From positions 1 to 64,000 of the forward strand of contig JAQMWT010000156.1 of NCBI GenBank assembly GCA_029834535.1: a stretch of 64,000 nt of DNA, read 5' to 3'. Below, piece by piece: positions 29,449-40,136 of this stretch. A program made the translations under genes and the position numbers. Every line of letters starts with the position of its first letter. The first letter of the stretch is position 1. The notes under the pieces are model-generated. The model worked only from the letters and a program-made list of their open reading frames with translations. It was not told the DNA's origin and searched no databases. The stretch is from Chrysophaeum taylorii. Its lineage: Eukaryota; Sar; Pelagophyceae; Pelagomonadales; Pelagomonadaceae.

Positions 29449-30255
29449 ATGGGCATATGGCCTAGCAGGAGCCTCTTTGTTGCTCTCCTCCTGCTGGAGA
29501 GAAGCGAGTCGAGTCGGTTCTTCGTGGTGGCGGGCCTTGAAGGCACGGGACACCATTTCTGGAACGAGGTCGACAAGTCGCTGGGACCACCGTTGAGCTT
29601 GGGAGACCAGAAACTCAAGCGGCACATGCAGCTGTGCTGGATGCAGCTGGGCGAAGCCCGGAGGCCAAACGCGTGCGCCGCGAGAGAGTTCCCCAGCACG
29701 CGCGAGGCGGCGATATTCGTCGCGGGGTGCTCGTTTCCGTGCGGGAGCCCCAAGCCTCAGGACCGATTCGCGCACACGTCGCCCGACCTAGAGCAGCTCA
29801 AGGTCGAGGGATTGAAGGTTGGCGCAGAGCTTCTCGTGGTTGCCATGGTCCGCGACCCCGTCGCGACCGTCGCGAGCTCCTACTCGAGGCGTCATCGCAT
29901 GGAATCTACCTTCCGATCCAACGCTTTTGATTTGTATCTTAATCTCGGCTTGCTCGACCACCAGCTTCGAGAAGTTGGAAACTACGTGCTCGTCCACTAC
30001 GAGGACCTCGTCGTTGCCAAGGAACCCCGGACCTTGGAGACTTTGGCGAAATTCCTCCACACCCCGGTGCTCCACTTGACGGCCGCCGTCGCGAAAGCTT
30101 CCCCCTCCTCCTCTTCCCGAGGCGGTGCCGGCGTCGACGACAGGGATCGACGGTACGTCGAGTACCTCTTCTTCAGACCCCATGCCAAGACCTTTCTCCC
30201 CGTCTTCTGGCCCGCTCTCCAACGCTATAACGCGACGCGGCGTCATCATCGTTAG
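29449..30255 (+). CDS. Sulfotransferase-like protein, lumenal/Golgi
   Basis: 268 residues. An N-terminal hydrophobic segment (SLFVALLLL) would serve as signal or anchor. FVVAGLEGTGHHFWNEV fits the 5'-phosphosulfate-binding loop of PAPS-dependent sulfotransferases, and VRDPVATVASSYSRR the 3'-phosphate-binding motif. HYEDLV is also typical. A low-complexity Ser insert lies near residue 220. Target is unknown; carbohydrate sulfotransferases have this layout. Its stop codon overlaps that of the convergent hydroxylase gene. Confidence 0.7.
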   Translation: MGIWPSRSLFVALLLLERSESSRFFVVAGLEGTGHHFWNEVDKSLGPPLSLGDQKLKRHMQLCWMQLGEARRPNACAAREFPSTREAAIFVAGCSFPCGSPKPQDRFAHTSPDLEQLKVEGLKVGAELLVVAMVRDPVATVASSYSRRHRMESTFRSNAFDLYLNLGLLDHQLREVGNYVLVHYEDLVVAKEPRTLETLAKFLHTPVLHLTAAVAKASPSSSSRGGAGVDDRDRRYVEYLFFRPHAKTFLPVFWPALQRYNATRRHHR

Positions 30256-31157
30256 AGTACGTTCTTGGGATGGAAGACGCGGACGCCGCGCGGGTCCTTG
30301 TACGTGCCGCACATCAGGTCCCAGTACATAAAGAGGTGGCCATAGTTTTTGATGAAGAGCTTGTGGTGGACGTGGTGGTCCGCCGCCGTCCCGAACTTGA
30401 GCATCAGGAAGACGGGGTCCCAGAGGTGGTGGTACTCGCTGTGGATGAGGACGAGCCAGTTCGCGTACAGCGTCCCGAACGTCATGTACGACCACACGTT
30501 ACAGCGGACGATCCAAGCTGTCGCAAAGAGCGGAACCAGAATCATGAGGAGGGTGTCGGCGAGACTCCCGTTGAAAGCGTCGAAGGTGCGGGGGTTTGTG
30601 AAGCGGTGGTGGGGCTTGTGGGAGCTCTTGTAGAACGACGGAGACACCGAATGCTCGAGCCGATGCATCGCGAACTGGAGCGCGTCCTGCACGAGCAAGC
30701 ACATGGCGACCTTGGCCCACTCGATGCCGCCATCGAACCTATAGTAGGACCGCGGCATCCACCCGCACAACCATGTCGCGCTGAGGTACAGACCCAAAAC
30801 CACGAAGCCCTCGGGCTGAAAAAGGTGCGTCGCGACACCTTCTGAGAATTCGTAGGTTCGCTCCTCGTTAGGCTGGACCTTGACGAGGGGACCAAAAACC
30901 CGCGACCCGCGCCACCGCGCGTATTGGTATGCGACCACGAACACGTGGCCCCACGCCACGGCGAACAGCCCGAGCAGGAGACCAAGCGCTCTCGGCCGCT
31001 CGCCTGGTTCTGTCTCCGCGTACCACTCCGCCGGAAACACGCGCTCGTACCGCGTCCGGAGCGCCAAAGGCCACGATACGATGAGCACCCACAGCCACGC
31101 GGCGCACGCCCACGACGCCACGCCTGGCGCCCCTTGCCGCGGCGGAGCTCGACACAT
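30252..31157 (-). CDS. Fatty-acid hydroxylase / sterol desaturase superfamily membrane protein
   Basis: 301 residues with several hydrophobic segments (residues about 14-33, 60-80, 118-135, 208-230). The di-iron histidine boxes are present in order: HRLEH, HKPHHRF, HSEYHHLWDP and DHHVHH. They match the C5-sterol desaturase/C4-methyl oxidase/fatty-acid hydroxylase fold, which acts in the ER membrane using molecular oxygen. The exact substrate cannot be set from sequence alone. The gene is convergent with, and overlaps the stop of, the sulfotransferase-like gene. Confidence 0.85.
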   Translation of the reverse strand: MCRAPPRQGAPGVASWACAAWLWVLIVSWPLALRTRYERVFPAEWYAETEPGERPRALGLLLGLFAVAWGHVFVVAYQYARWRGSRVFGPLVKVQPNEERTYEFSEGVATHLFQPEGFVVLGLYLSATWLCGWMPRSYYRFDGGIEWAKVAMCLLVQDALQFAMHRLEHSVSPSFYKSSHKPHHRFTNPRTFDAFNGSLADTLLMILVPLFATAWIVRCNVWSYMTFGTLYANWLVLIHSEYHHLWDPVFLMLKFGTAADHHVHHKLFIKNYGHLFMYWDLMCGTYKDPRGVRVFHPKNVL

Positions 31158-32504
31158 CAGTCGGTTTTTTCTTTGCGGAAAGGGTGGGGTAGGGGCGGTT
31201 TTTTGAAGTCGACTGTTGAGAGAAGATCAGAGTGGTTGGTGATCGAGGCGAGAGCCCTAGAGAGGGTGGGAGGACTCGTAGAAGACGGCAGAGTGCGAGT
31301 TTTAGTAGCCGTTGGCAGAGGACAGCAGAGCACGAGCCTAGCCGTCCGAGTGCCGCCCTGGAGTAACAAGCGGACGGGAGACGTGTTGGGGCCGTTGGTG
31401 TTCCTCTAGACGTCCTGGCGACCACGAAACTGCCTGTGCGTTGCGGGTGGGTTGTTGTCGCTAGGTTCGCCGCCGCCGCGAAGAAAAACGCCCTTCAGGA
31501 CTTGCTAATCCGAGGATTTCGTTATCGACGATAAGCTGCTTGTCGCAACAACTTTCTCTTGTCAACCCTGGGCAACAGACATCGTCGGAGAAGACGAAGA
31601 AGGCTCTCAACTTGGCCTTGAAGGATTGACCACCCCCAAAAATGTACGCAACATTGGAGGATCGCGACTTGGAGAAGAAGAAGCGACCAGCATCCCCGCT
31701 ACCAGCAATCAACACCGTAGTCATCCGATCCTCGTCGTCGCGCCGACGTCCGCAGCAGCGCGACGCCAACTGAAATAACCGTCCGCAATTTCGGCGACGA
31801 GACGATAATACTTGTAGTCCGAAGAGACGCGCGGACGTTGTCGTCAAGCGAATGTGATACGCAACACCGAGGAAACCGAAAGGCGCAGCTCTCGTCGTTG
31901 GTCAGACGGACATCGAATGCCTTCTTGGACAAATAGCCGGTCCTCAGCGACGAGGCCGACCGATTTCGTAGCTAGCTTTTCATCACGAGGATGCGACGAA
32001 TGTCGAGAATCAATTCCCTACGCTTTCGAGTTCGCGGCGAAGCGCGCGGCAGTCGAGGCGATGTTTGGCGGTCAGAGGCCGCGTATAAAGGCCTTAAAAT
32101 ACTGCTTACTGTGAATAAGTGCCATAAGCTCCTCGTCGAAACACTGCGTCAAGAGTGGTGGCCTTTCTGATATTCCAATGTCGCGCTCGAAAGCGCTTCT
32201 CTTTACGAGCCTCGCAGCCGATTGTCTCTTCGCCGACGCCCGAGACCTCCCTTCTCGACGTCACAATATCCTGCGTCGAGGCAGTGGCTTCGTCGCGATA
32301 TTATGTCTGGACGAGCCTGCACGGCGGTCAATGTACATTCAAACCCGAATCATCCGAATGCACCTACCTACGCGTGCACTTTTGTGGCAGCAGCCTCGTC
32401 GAGCCGCAGGGTTGCAAGTAACTTTCCCTGCAACTCAAGGCCTTGGACGATGTTGCTTGCTTTCGCACGCGTGCGACAAGGCCATCCAGGTGCCTGGCTC
32501 GGAT
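31158..32504. other. Intergenic, repeat-bearing, no supported gene
   Basis: About 31279-31410 resembles 47200-47340: both carry AGAGCACGAGCCTAGCCGTC-type wording, GAGTGCCGCC and GCGGACGGGAGACGT. Short frames here (minus 31461-31847, plus 32178-32660) show no domain. The stretch ends at a 20-bp terminal inverted repeat. Confidence 0.5.
31279..31410 (+). repeat. Dispersed repeat, copy 1
   Basis: Diverged copy of 47200-47340 in the same orientation, recognised by shared blocks GAGCCTAGCCGTC, AGAGGAC-GCAG, GAGTGCCGCC and GCGGACGGGAGACGT. Function unknown. Confidence 0.6.
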
Positions 32505-32523
32505 GATAAAGGAAGCTACGAAC

Positions 32524-32700
32524 CACGACCTGGTTCGCGTTCGACGCGCGAACTCGGTCCGCGTTCGCTGTGGTTCGCATCCCAACAGCGAGCGAACGCG
32601 AACTCGCCGCGAACGCGAACCCGTAGCGAACCCCATCTCGCCGCGAACGCGAACAAGTAGCGAACCCGAGCTCGCCGCGAACGCGACCCACCGCGCAGGC
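32524..32700 (+). repeat. GCGAAC-rich subterminal minisatellite, left array
   Basis: Degenerate units such as CTCGCCGCGAACGCGAAC and GTAGCGAACCC, the same family as 38016-38236. They lie directly inside the left terminal inverted repeat. Confidence 0.8.
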
Positions 32701-33240
32701 AGCCAGCAAGCACACACGGCCGTGGTTTCGAATACGAGTCGTACGTATATATCCTTAGCTCCCTACACGTAGTCTAGATTTCCTACTTGTATCTTCTTAT
32801 CACCGTAACTGCGTGACGTCGTACATAGCAAATGGGTATACTAATTTTTGTGCACAAAATCTTGTGACGTGTCCGTCTTTTTATTGGACAAGAGACGCTG
32901 TCCGGCGCAGCCGCTGGAGTTGCCCCAACTCGGAGCTACCCAGAATTAGCCGGCGTTTCCGACGGCCAACGAGACGTCCTAGCGCACCCACCCGCTACTC
33001 CTGCGTCCCACCGTGGTCCCTTGCTCCAGGCGCGGTCGCGGTCCTCGGCAGTACGGTGTACAAGTCTAGGTAGGCCCTGTGTTGCGTCAGAAATATACCG
33101 CAAATACTGTAAAGCATATCAAGTCAGAGTTCTAGCATCAGGCTATTGAACAGCGCTATATTATATTGCCAAAAATATAATATCGTTTTTTTACGTTTTA
33201 TATTGATATTATATGGAAGCCATTTTTAAATAAAAAACGC
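32701..33240. other. AT-rich interior of the TIR element, no gene
   Basis: AT-rich sequence (for example around 33110-33240) downstream of the minus-strand hAT segment. No coding signal is seen. Confidence 0.5.
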
Positions 33241-34480
33241 CTATACAAAATTAGACAAACCAACAGCCAACAACCGAACTTTATATATTTCGGAAATACT
33301 CTCGTCGTCGAGCACTGCGGCGACGAAGGAGGCGTCATCGGCGACTGCGGCTGGGTCTTCGTAGTCGGAGCGCCCGGCCTCGAGAGGGGGCTCGTCCTCG
33401 TCGTGGCAGTTGCTCAGCGTCTGCATGAGGAAGTCGCCGAGCTCCTCAGTGCACTTGTTGAGGAGGCGGAGGTTGACGTAGGTAAAGAGAAGGCGATGGA
33501 CGGTGAGGGTGTAGAGGCGGTTGCGCGTCTTGGTGTGGATGAGCTTGTGGGTCTTGCAGACTCGCTCGACGTCGGCAGACTGGACAGCCATCTCGTCGAT
33601 GCGGATGGCGATGGGGGTGATCTTTGGGAATTGCTTGATGCCGGTGAGTCGCCAGTCGTCGGCGACGGACATCATCCGCGACTGCTTGAAGATCTCGCGC
33701 TCGGTGGACGCCTTGAGTCGCATGTCGGCGGGCGGTTTGATGAAGGACTGCTTGCGTTCGATGAGCGCGCCCCACCGGCCCCGGCGGAGAGCGTTCTGCT
33801 TGAGCTCGGTGAAGGCCACCTCGCGATCAGTAGAGTCTGGGTAGAAACGCTCGATTATCTTGATGCCGTGGTCTTCCCAGTCTGTCACGTTAAAAAGCTC
33901 ATCATACGTCGGCGTTGTGAACGGGTCTACCAGCCAGGCGAAGATATGCAGCGAGTCCAGGAGACCAACCTGCCGCGATGGAGAACGGGAGAGTGCATCC
34001 GAAAACGAACTTGGTGATCGTCGCGGTGATGCGCTGTGCACGCGCGTCGCCACAACGGTCAAAGCAGCCACTGACCCGGGCCTGCTTACTCTTACTGCTC
34101 GCGGCTGGCTCGGACTCGGCTGTTCGCTTAGAGGGGATCGATTCAGACATGGCGCACGTCACCAGTTCCGTGGCCCTGTTCTCCATAGTGCTCAAAAAGG
34201 CCCGCGTCCTCGTCGTGTTGGTGGACTTGGCGACGGCGATTTTGACCTCATCAGTAGTAAACTTGCACCCAACAATATGATCCGCCCAGTACGACGCCGT
34301 CCATGTCTGCGTCTCCTTCGAATAGGTGCAGCCATGCGCCGCACAAGAATACGTCGTTTAATTCTCGGAATTAGTAGGTCCCTTGACGACGTAGTCCGCG
34401 ACGAGCTCTTCTTGCGACCAACCTTCGGCCCCATCGACCCAGCCGCCTCTCAAAAGTACTGGACAACCAATTACTGACGC
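33241..34480 (-). pseudogene. Internally deleted hAT-family transposase
   Basis: On the minus strand a BED-type zinc finger can be read near 34350-34270 (CAAHGC then ADHIVGC). It is followed by a segment typical of the hAT N-terminus (TKFVFGCTLPFSIAAG, 34010-33960). After that the frame passes directly to PTYDELFNVTDWEDHGI and the C-terminal dimerisation region (33660-33430, KTHKLIHTKTRNRLYTLTVH). The catalytic middle third is absent, so this is a deletion derivative, and there is at least one in-frame stop in the finger region. Confidence 0.65.
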
Positions 34481-34828
34481 GCTGAGAGGGTTTTTAATGC
34501 GAAAATTGGGAAAATACAAACGAAACGATATAATATTAAAATAATACCGGTATAAAACGAAATTATATTTTGGCCCGTTATAAAAAACGTTTTAAGCTGT
34601 GCAATAGCATCAGGGTACGGTTCTAGTACGACACGGTTCTAGTACGACGTACTAGCCAAGAAGCCGACCGCAAACAAGAAAAGCAGAACGAGTGATTGTG
34701 CTGCCGCCGGCGGACCCAAGTCGTCGTTCTTCACCGACTACTCGGAGGAAGTCGGCTTTGAGCTACTGGTTCCAGGCACTTGGTGGAATGGTGGAACCGC
34801 GACGGAGCGCCGCAAGGAATGGAAAGCG

Positions 34829-37605
34829 GTGGTTGTCAAATTCGAAAAGAAGCACCAATTTCCATCTGGGCGGCAGAAGGACGCGGTGCTGCTATCGTGC
34901 CCGGAATACAATGTCGACATCGACGCGGAACGCGAGTTCTGGTGTGAGGTCCATGGCTCCTCACCGAAGTCTTACGCATCGCTGAAGGCACGCTTCCAAG
35001 ATAAGGAGAAGCAGCGGAAAGTGCGCTCGGCCGCAGTGCGACTTGCGCTGGACCAAGAAAAAGACAAAGGCAATGCCGACAGCGAACAAGACGACGGGGA
35101 TGACGACGATGACGGTGACGGGACGCGTGATAGCAAGAAGGGCGCATACAAGTCCGTCGTCGCAGCCTTCTTTAGCCAGGTAGGTCCGCTTTCGTGCAAT
35201 GGACAAGACGGAAGTGTCTCAACCAAGACCGTTCGTTTCGAGTTCAAGTGTCTGTTACCGGGGGGAGAAAAGCTGGGTCCTGTCTACGAGTTCGGGCAGA
35301 TCAAGAATGGCGGGTATCCCGATAAACCAAGCTCGACGTCCAAGCGATCAAGGTACCTGCAGCAACACTACGTTGCGATCTACGAGGACTTTGTCCTCGG
35401 CAAATCGCCGTTCACACGGTCAACCGTCGTCGAAGGAGAAACCGTCCGAAAGCTCACATTGGCCAAGAGTTGGGCCGCGTCCGTCAAGTATGTAATACCC
35501 TGCGCGAGCGAGCTCCGCCCGTTCGGTCTCGGCATGAGGCCTCTGCTGAAAGAGTTCCTTGAAGCTCTCGACCCGAAGTACGGTACACCCTGTCGCTCGA
35601 CGTGCAACCGCATCGCACTCGCTCTACTCGAGTTAGATCGCGAGTACTTGATGGAATTCCTTGCCGACCTGAAGGAGCGGCGAATGGAAGGATTCGTGAC
35701 GACGACTGAAGACGGCTGGCGACGGCAAAATGAAAAACCACCACACAAGCCTATCGATACACGTTATCGCGAGTAAGAAAGAAAAAGTGGACGTCGACGT
35801 TCGCGAGCTTTCTCACGATGACATCAAGGCCGGGAAACTGATGGCGGGATCGGGCTCGCAGCTCAAAATTACAAACGCGCAGCTTGTTATTTCTTTCAAG
35901 GTCTCGAACTCCACCGATAAAGCCGGGGACGTAACAGACGAGCACGACACAACTATTACCAGGGTTGGGCTCCAACAGACCGATGTGAACCGTTCGTGCC
36001 TTGACGGCGCTGCAGTCGGGCTCGCATCCCGTCGGCAACTCATGGACGTTGAGGACTGGGGCACCTGCCAGCCCCATCAAATTTCGCGCGCATTGAACCA
36101 TGCTCTCGGGACAGGAACGAAAGAAAGCAGAAACCCCGATTCCGAAAAACTCATCAAGAAGAATCGTGAGGTGGCGGCTTTCTTCCACCGGTCGACAGCA
36201 TGGACAAAGAGGCTCTGAGTGTCAGAACATCGTCGGTGTCCCGAAGGGAAAAGAACTCAACGCTGCGGTCGGTGTGGCGACGCGCTGGTATAGCGACGGT
36301 GCGACTGTTGCGCGAAATACCTTGCTTGAGGAGCCTATCGAGAACTGCCTCGATGAGGCCAAGAGGAAGCGCGAGGGCCGAAAGCCGTTGTGGCACAACC
36401 GAGGTCAAGCGGCGAGCATAGAAGTCGATGAAGATGAAAATATAAACAAAGTAGTAGAGGAAGCCTTGAGTGACCAATATGATTCCGACTGCTCTGTCTA
36501 CGAGGATGACGATGAGAAGCCATCATCATTGAGCTCGAATCCGCCATCACAGCCCCGAGTCCCTGCGATGTCGTCAAGAGACTGGAGATGTAATGCTCAA
36601 CTGGAAGGCTTCATGAAGCCTCTGCATGTGCTGACACTCCAAGCCGAAGGCGACGTCCCGGTTGCCGATATGATTCGCGTCTTCACCGTCCGCGCACTCA
36701 ACAAGCTGAAACGAGACACACTTCAGGTACCGATGCGCAAGACGGGCCTCGTAAACAAGCGCAAGTTCCTTGAGGTGGAATGGGGGGAATGCGATGGTTT
36801 GGTCTCAACTGCTCGGGACATTTGCATACAAGAACTGGAGAGGCGCTGCACGCAGTTCGCCCCACCGAAGGCTGTCGGCAATCTGATGATGCTGAACCCT
36901 TCGATCAATATTGAAAAAGTGCTCCCTGTTGCGCAGGCTACTCTAGTCAAGTCTCAGTTCGACAGTACATGGAAAGAGGCAGCGCGCGCGTTGGATTTGA
37001 TGCAACCGGAGCCAACGCTGCCTTCCCCAATGAAGCGACACAAAACGAACCATAGTGATGACAACGACAACGACGACGATCTGCTAGGTTTAGGTGACGA
37101 CAGCGACAACTCGAAGGCCGCAACTGCTCCGCAAGCCCACAACGCAGAAGTAGAAAAGGCGAAGTTCCTCTCTATGCCCAGGACTGAATGGTCTCGTTTC
37201 GTCAAAGATGATGGCATTCGAGGCAAGCGAGTGGACCTGCTTCGAATGTAGGCTGATCCCAAGATCCGGGCAGATTACCCGACTGCGACGCTCATGTTCG
37301 AAAGTAAAGGCAGCGCGACTCAAACTGAGGCGCACGAGGAACGTGTGTTCCGATTTGGGAAACTGACGAAAAGCGCGCTCCGTTCAAGTCTATCGCCGAT
37401 AATTCTTGGTTCGTTTGTCGTCATCAAACACAACTACCCCTTCTGGAAGTACTTGCATGGCGACATTGATTATGACCGCCTGTGGGAAATCTACAAGGAG
37501 ACGCCAAACACACTAGGCGATCATGATTTTCCAGGCGAAGAAACTGACGTCGATGATGATGATGACGGCGAAGATGCGGAGGAAGAGAACGACAACGACT
37601 TCTGA
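34829..37605 (+). pseudogene. hAT-like transposase, nearly full length but broken
   Basis: The plus-strand segments give an acidic N-terminal region, then GFVTTTEDGW (the hAT first-Asp region), HHTSLSIHVIA and GTCQPHQISRALNHALG (Cys-x2-His helix). REVAAFFHRSTAWTKRL, VATRWYSDGA and the C-terminal EAHEERVFRFGKLTKSALR dimerisation motif follow. The frame changes near 35730 and 36190 and a TAG lies at 37249-37251, so about three interruptions are seen. A related C-terminal fragment lies at 42860-43740. No start ATG is obvious near 34690-34830, so an upstream exon is possible. Confidence 0.7.
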
Positions 37606-38015
37606 CGACTGAGAGGCATCAAAACAGCACGATATATATGACCGCCATGTTCTTCTCACATGCACCTGGTGCCGTGTCTCGGAACGTCGAAGACTCTAGG
37701 ACATGCCGCAGCTTCTACGACCACCACCACCCCCGCCCCTTTACTCCCAACCCCCCCCCTCCCCTCGCTCTGCTCTCGCCTCACTCAACGCTCTGACGTT
37801 TTGATCTCCCCCCCTTCCTTCTTTGCCAGCCCTGCCTTATCCTCAGAGTTAACTCTGTAACCAACCCCCCCCCTCTTAGCAGTCGACCTTTAAGAACCCC
37901 TCCCCTCCCCAAAGCCTGCGGCAACGCAGTTGTACTATCAAAAAGCTTGAGTCACACACACACCCCTCTTAGCAGTCGACCTTTAAAGACTTAGTTAGTG
38001 CAGAGGGCAGACAAT
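37606..38015. other. Pyrimidine-rich interior of the TIR element
   Basis: C-rich tracts (37720-37920). A direct repeat CCCCTCTTAGCAGTCGACCT occurs at about 37872 and 37964, 92 bp apart. No gene. Confidence 0.6.
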
Positions 38016-38236
38016 CGCGAATGCGAACCAGTAGCGAGCCCGAACTCGCCGCGAACGCGAACCAGTAGCGAACCCGAACTCGCCGCAAACGCGAACCAGT
38101 AGCGAACCCGAACTCGCCGCGAATGTGAACCAGTAGCGAACCCGAACTCGCCGCAAACGCGAACCGACTAATCGAACGCGAACCGGCAGCGAACGCGAAC
38201 CAGTAGCGAACTCGAACTCAAAGCGAACGCGAACCC
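38016..38236 (+). repeat. 34-bp tandem minisatellite, right subterminal array
   Basis: About five units of 34 bp, each with CGAACTCGCCGC-AACGCGAA then CCAGTAGCGAACC; successive units start at 38041 and 38075. There are no spacers between units. The array abuts the right terminal inverted repeat. Confidence 0.9.
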
Positions 38237-38650
38237 TGGGTTCGTTGCTTCCTTTATCGGATGATAACGAGTTGATCACACCACTTGCGTACCATGGGGT
38301 CACCTCTACTTCGAAGAGGCCATCGATCTGTTGCGGTCGACACCAGGACGACGAAGACGACGACGACGTATCCCTTGCGTTTGAGCCCGACGGTGATGCA
38401 TCCATCCATCAACCATTTTGCTTTTGCACTTATGCCGAGCGACGTCGCCGCCGCGACCGCACGGGTAGTTGTAGTAGTAGTACAGGCCAAGGGTGCCGTA
38501 CGTCAGCTGTAGAAAATTCAAACAAGTTGTATAAAGTTCACGTTGACTCTATGTGCAATAATTATGAACTGTTTTACGAAATCTCTCCAACGATCACGAA
38601 CTTTTCTGGAGACTGCGCGGTCTCCTCTGAGCTGCATTAATTTCGGGAGC

Positions 38651-39826
38651 ATGAGAGGTGGCATGAAATGGGCGACAATGGCGTTGGTGGCCTCAGCGCG
38701 CAAGGAGGTCTTGCTGTTCTCTGACGACTTCGACAGGTACGAGGAGGCGTGGCACCCCGACGCGACGATCGGAACTCCCGGAGGCTTCCAAGAGTACGTC
38801 CCTGAGGCCAACTACGTCCAGGACGGCGTGCTCTACATCAAGCCGCGACTCAGGGGGGATCTCGGTGGGTGCGACGACGATTGCGGCGCCATACCACCGC
38901 CCGTCCTCAGCGGCAAGCTGAGCACCAAAGGGTCCTTTTCGTTTGCGTTCGGTCGCGTGGAAGTTCGCGCGAGACTTCCGGCGGGGGACTGGCTCCGGCC
39001 GGGCATCGGACTCGAGAGCCGCGACAACGCCTACGGCGACTGGCCTCGTTCGGGCGAAATCAAGATCATGGAGAGCTGCGGCAATCGCGCCGCTTGGGGC
39101 AACGGCCGCGTCTCTTCGACCGTCCGCTCGGGTCCGAACGGCGTCGCGAAGATGAACGCGACGCTCGCCAATAACCGAACTTTCGCGGACGCCTTCGTGG
39201 TGTTTGGTTTGTATTGGAGCGATCACGAACTGTATGTCTACTACGATGACGGTCAAATGCACGTCTTCAATCGCGTCCCGAACTACGGCGTTGAAACGAC
39301 GCGACGAGACGACGCCGGCGACGAAGACGTCGGCTCCTCGCCCACAGCGCCCTACGACCAGCCATTCTATCTAACCCTGAGCCTCGCCGTCGGGGAGGAG
39401 GAGGAGGAGGAGGATGAGGACTCCTATATCACGGACACCGCCGAAAAGCCGTGGAAGATGACGGACCCGTTTCCCCAAACGAGCTTCTACCGAAACCGGG
39501 GCGCGTGGTACCCTTCCTGGACCACCAAAACCAAAGGCGCCACCAACGTCAGCGATGACGCCGCGCTCCGCATCGACAGCGTCCGGATTTGGGGCTTGGA
39601 CGGCCTCACGACCTTCGCCAAACGCGACGGCCTCGACCACCTCCTCGATACCGCCGTTCTCCTCGCCGCGACGCAAAAGCATCGGACACGCTACCTCCCC
39701 CTCAGTGTCTCCGCCCTGGCCTTAGCCCTCGTCGTCGCCCTCCTTTCCGTTTTGCTGAGAGTGGAGCCTGGGAGCTTCCGGAACGACGACGACGACGACG
39801 GAACCGCGACGGTGGCTTGGGTATGA
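38651..39826 (+). CDS. GH16-like (laminarinase-type fold) type I membrane protein
   Basis: About 391 residues from ATG 38651 (a second ATG at 38663 is equally good). MKWATMALVASA serves as signal peptide. Residues about 20-325 match the GH16 jelly-roll fold: DDFDRYEEAWHPD, GGCDDDC, FGRVEVRARLPAGDWLRPGIGL, SGEIKIMESCGNR, LYWSDHELYVYYDD, and DQPFYLTLSLAVG. The canonical catalytic motif is ExDxxE; here it reads E-I-K-I-M-E, with both Glu kept and the central Asp replaced by Lys. An acidic loop (GEEEEEEDEDS) sits near the active-site side. A C-terminal membrane helix (LPLSVSALALALVVALLSVLL) anchors it. Likely a beta-1,3-glucan enzyme or a glucan-binding relative. Confidence 0.8.
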   Translation: MRGGMKWATMALVASARKEVLLFSDDFDRYEEAWHPDATIGTPGGFQEYVPEANYVQDGVLYIKPRLRGDLGGCDDDCGAIPPPVLSGKLSTKGSFSFAFGRVEVRARLPAGDWLRPGIGLESRDNAYGDWPRSGEIKIMESCGNRAAWGNGRVSSTVRSGPNGVAKMNATLANNRTFADAFVVFGLYWSDHELYVYYDDGQMHVFNRVPNYGVETTRRDDAGDEDVGSSPTAPYDQPFYLTLSLAVGEEEEEEDEDSYITDTAEKPWKMTDPFPQTSFYRNRGAWYPSWTTKTKGATNVSDDAALRIDSVRIWGLDGLTTFAKRDGLDHLLDTAVLLAATQKHRTRYLPLSVSALALALVVALLSVLLRVEPGSFRNDDDDDGTATVAWV

Positions 39827-40136
39827 GTGGCGGGCAACATACTATAAGTGGGACACTCTCAAAGGAGGCCGAACGAATACCGACATTTTGGATGGACGGA
39901 CGGACTCGCGGCACGCGTGAGGGCCTTCCTCCACAACCCGTTCGTTTTGGTGGATAGAAGTCGTGTGCGCGACTCGTCACATCATCTCGGGATTTTCTTC
40001 CAGTACCATAATTATGACCCCTCGGAAAACAAATCGGAAGACACAACAGTTACCCGCCCTTTCTGGAATGCTCCTGACACATCCCGGGAGAAAGGAGCAT
40101 GGCTCGATGATTGTTGGGATAATAATCCTGGAGATA
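39827..40136. other. Intergenic, no gene seen
   Basis: 3' flank of the GH16-like gene; only short frames without recognisable domains. Confidence 0.5.

Larger units (their letters stand above)
32505..38258. mobile_element. 5.75-kb region bounded by 20-bp terminal inverted repeats (hAT-containing)
   Basis: The left end reads GATAAAGGAAGCTACGAACC (32505-32524). The right end is its inverse with one mismatch (38239-38258). Both are flanked by GGAT (32501-32504 and 38259-38262), a possible target duplication, although hAT elements normally make 8 bp. Just inside both ends lie arrays of a GCGAAC-rich 34-bp unit, like the subterminal repeats of DNA transposons. Inside are two hAT transposase segments in opposite orientation. 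It could be one compound element or a non-autonomous element that received hAT insertions. Confidence 0.6.

Noticed and set aside
34613-34640. CAGGGTACGG as the 5' end of an hAT element starting here
   Set aside because: A matching inverted end and an 8-bp duplication could not be found downstream; a CCCTG at 33073-33077 is in the wrong orientation to pair.
38016-38236. CRISPR-like array
   Set aside because: The 34-bp units are contiguous with no spacers, the genome is eukaryotic, and the array sits beside a transposon end.
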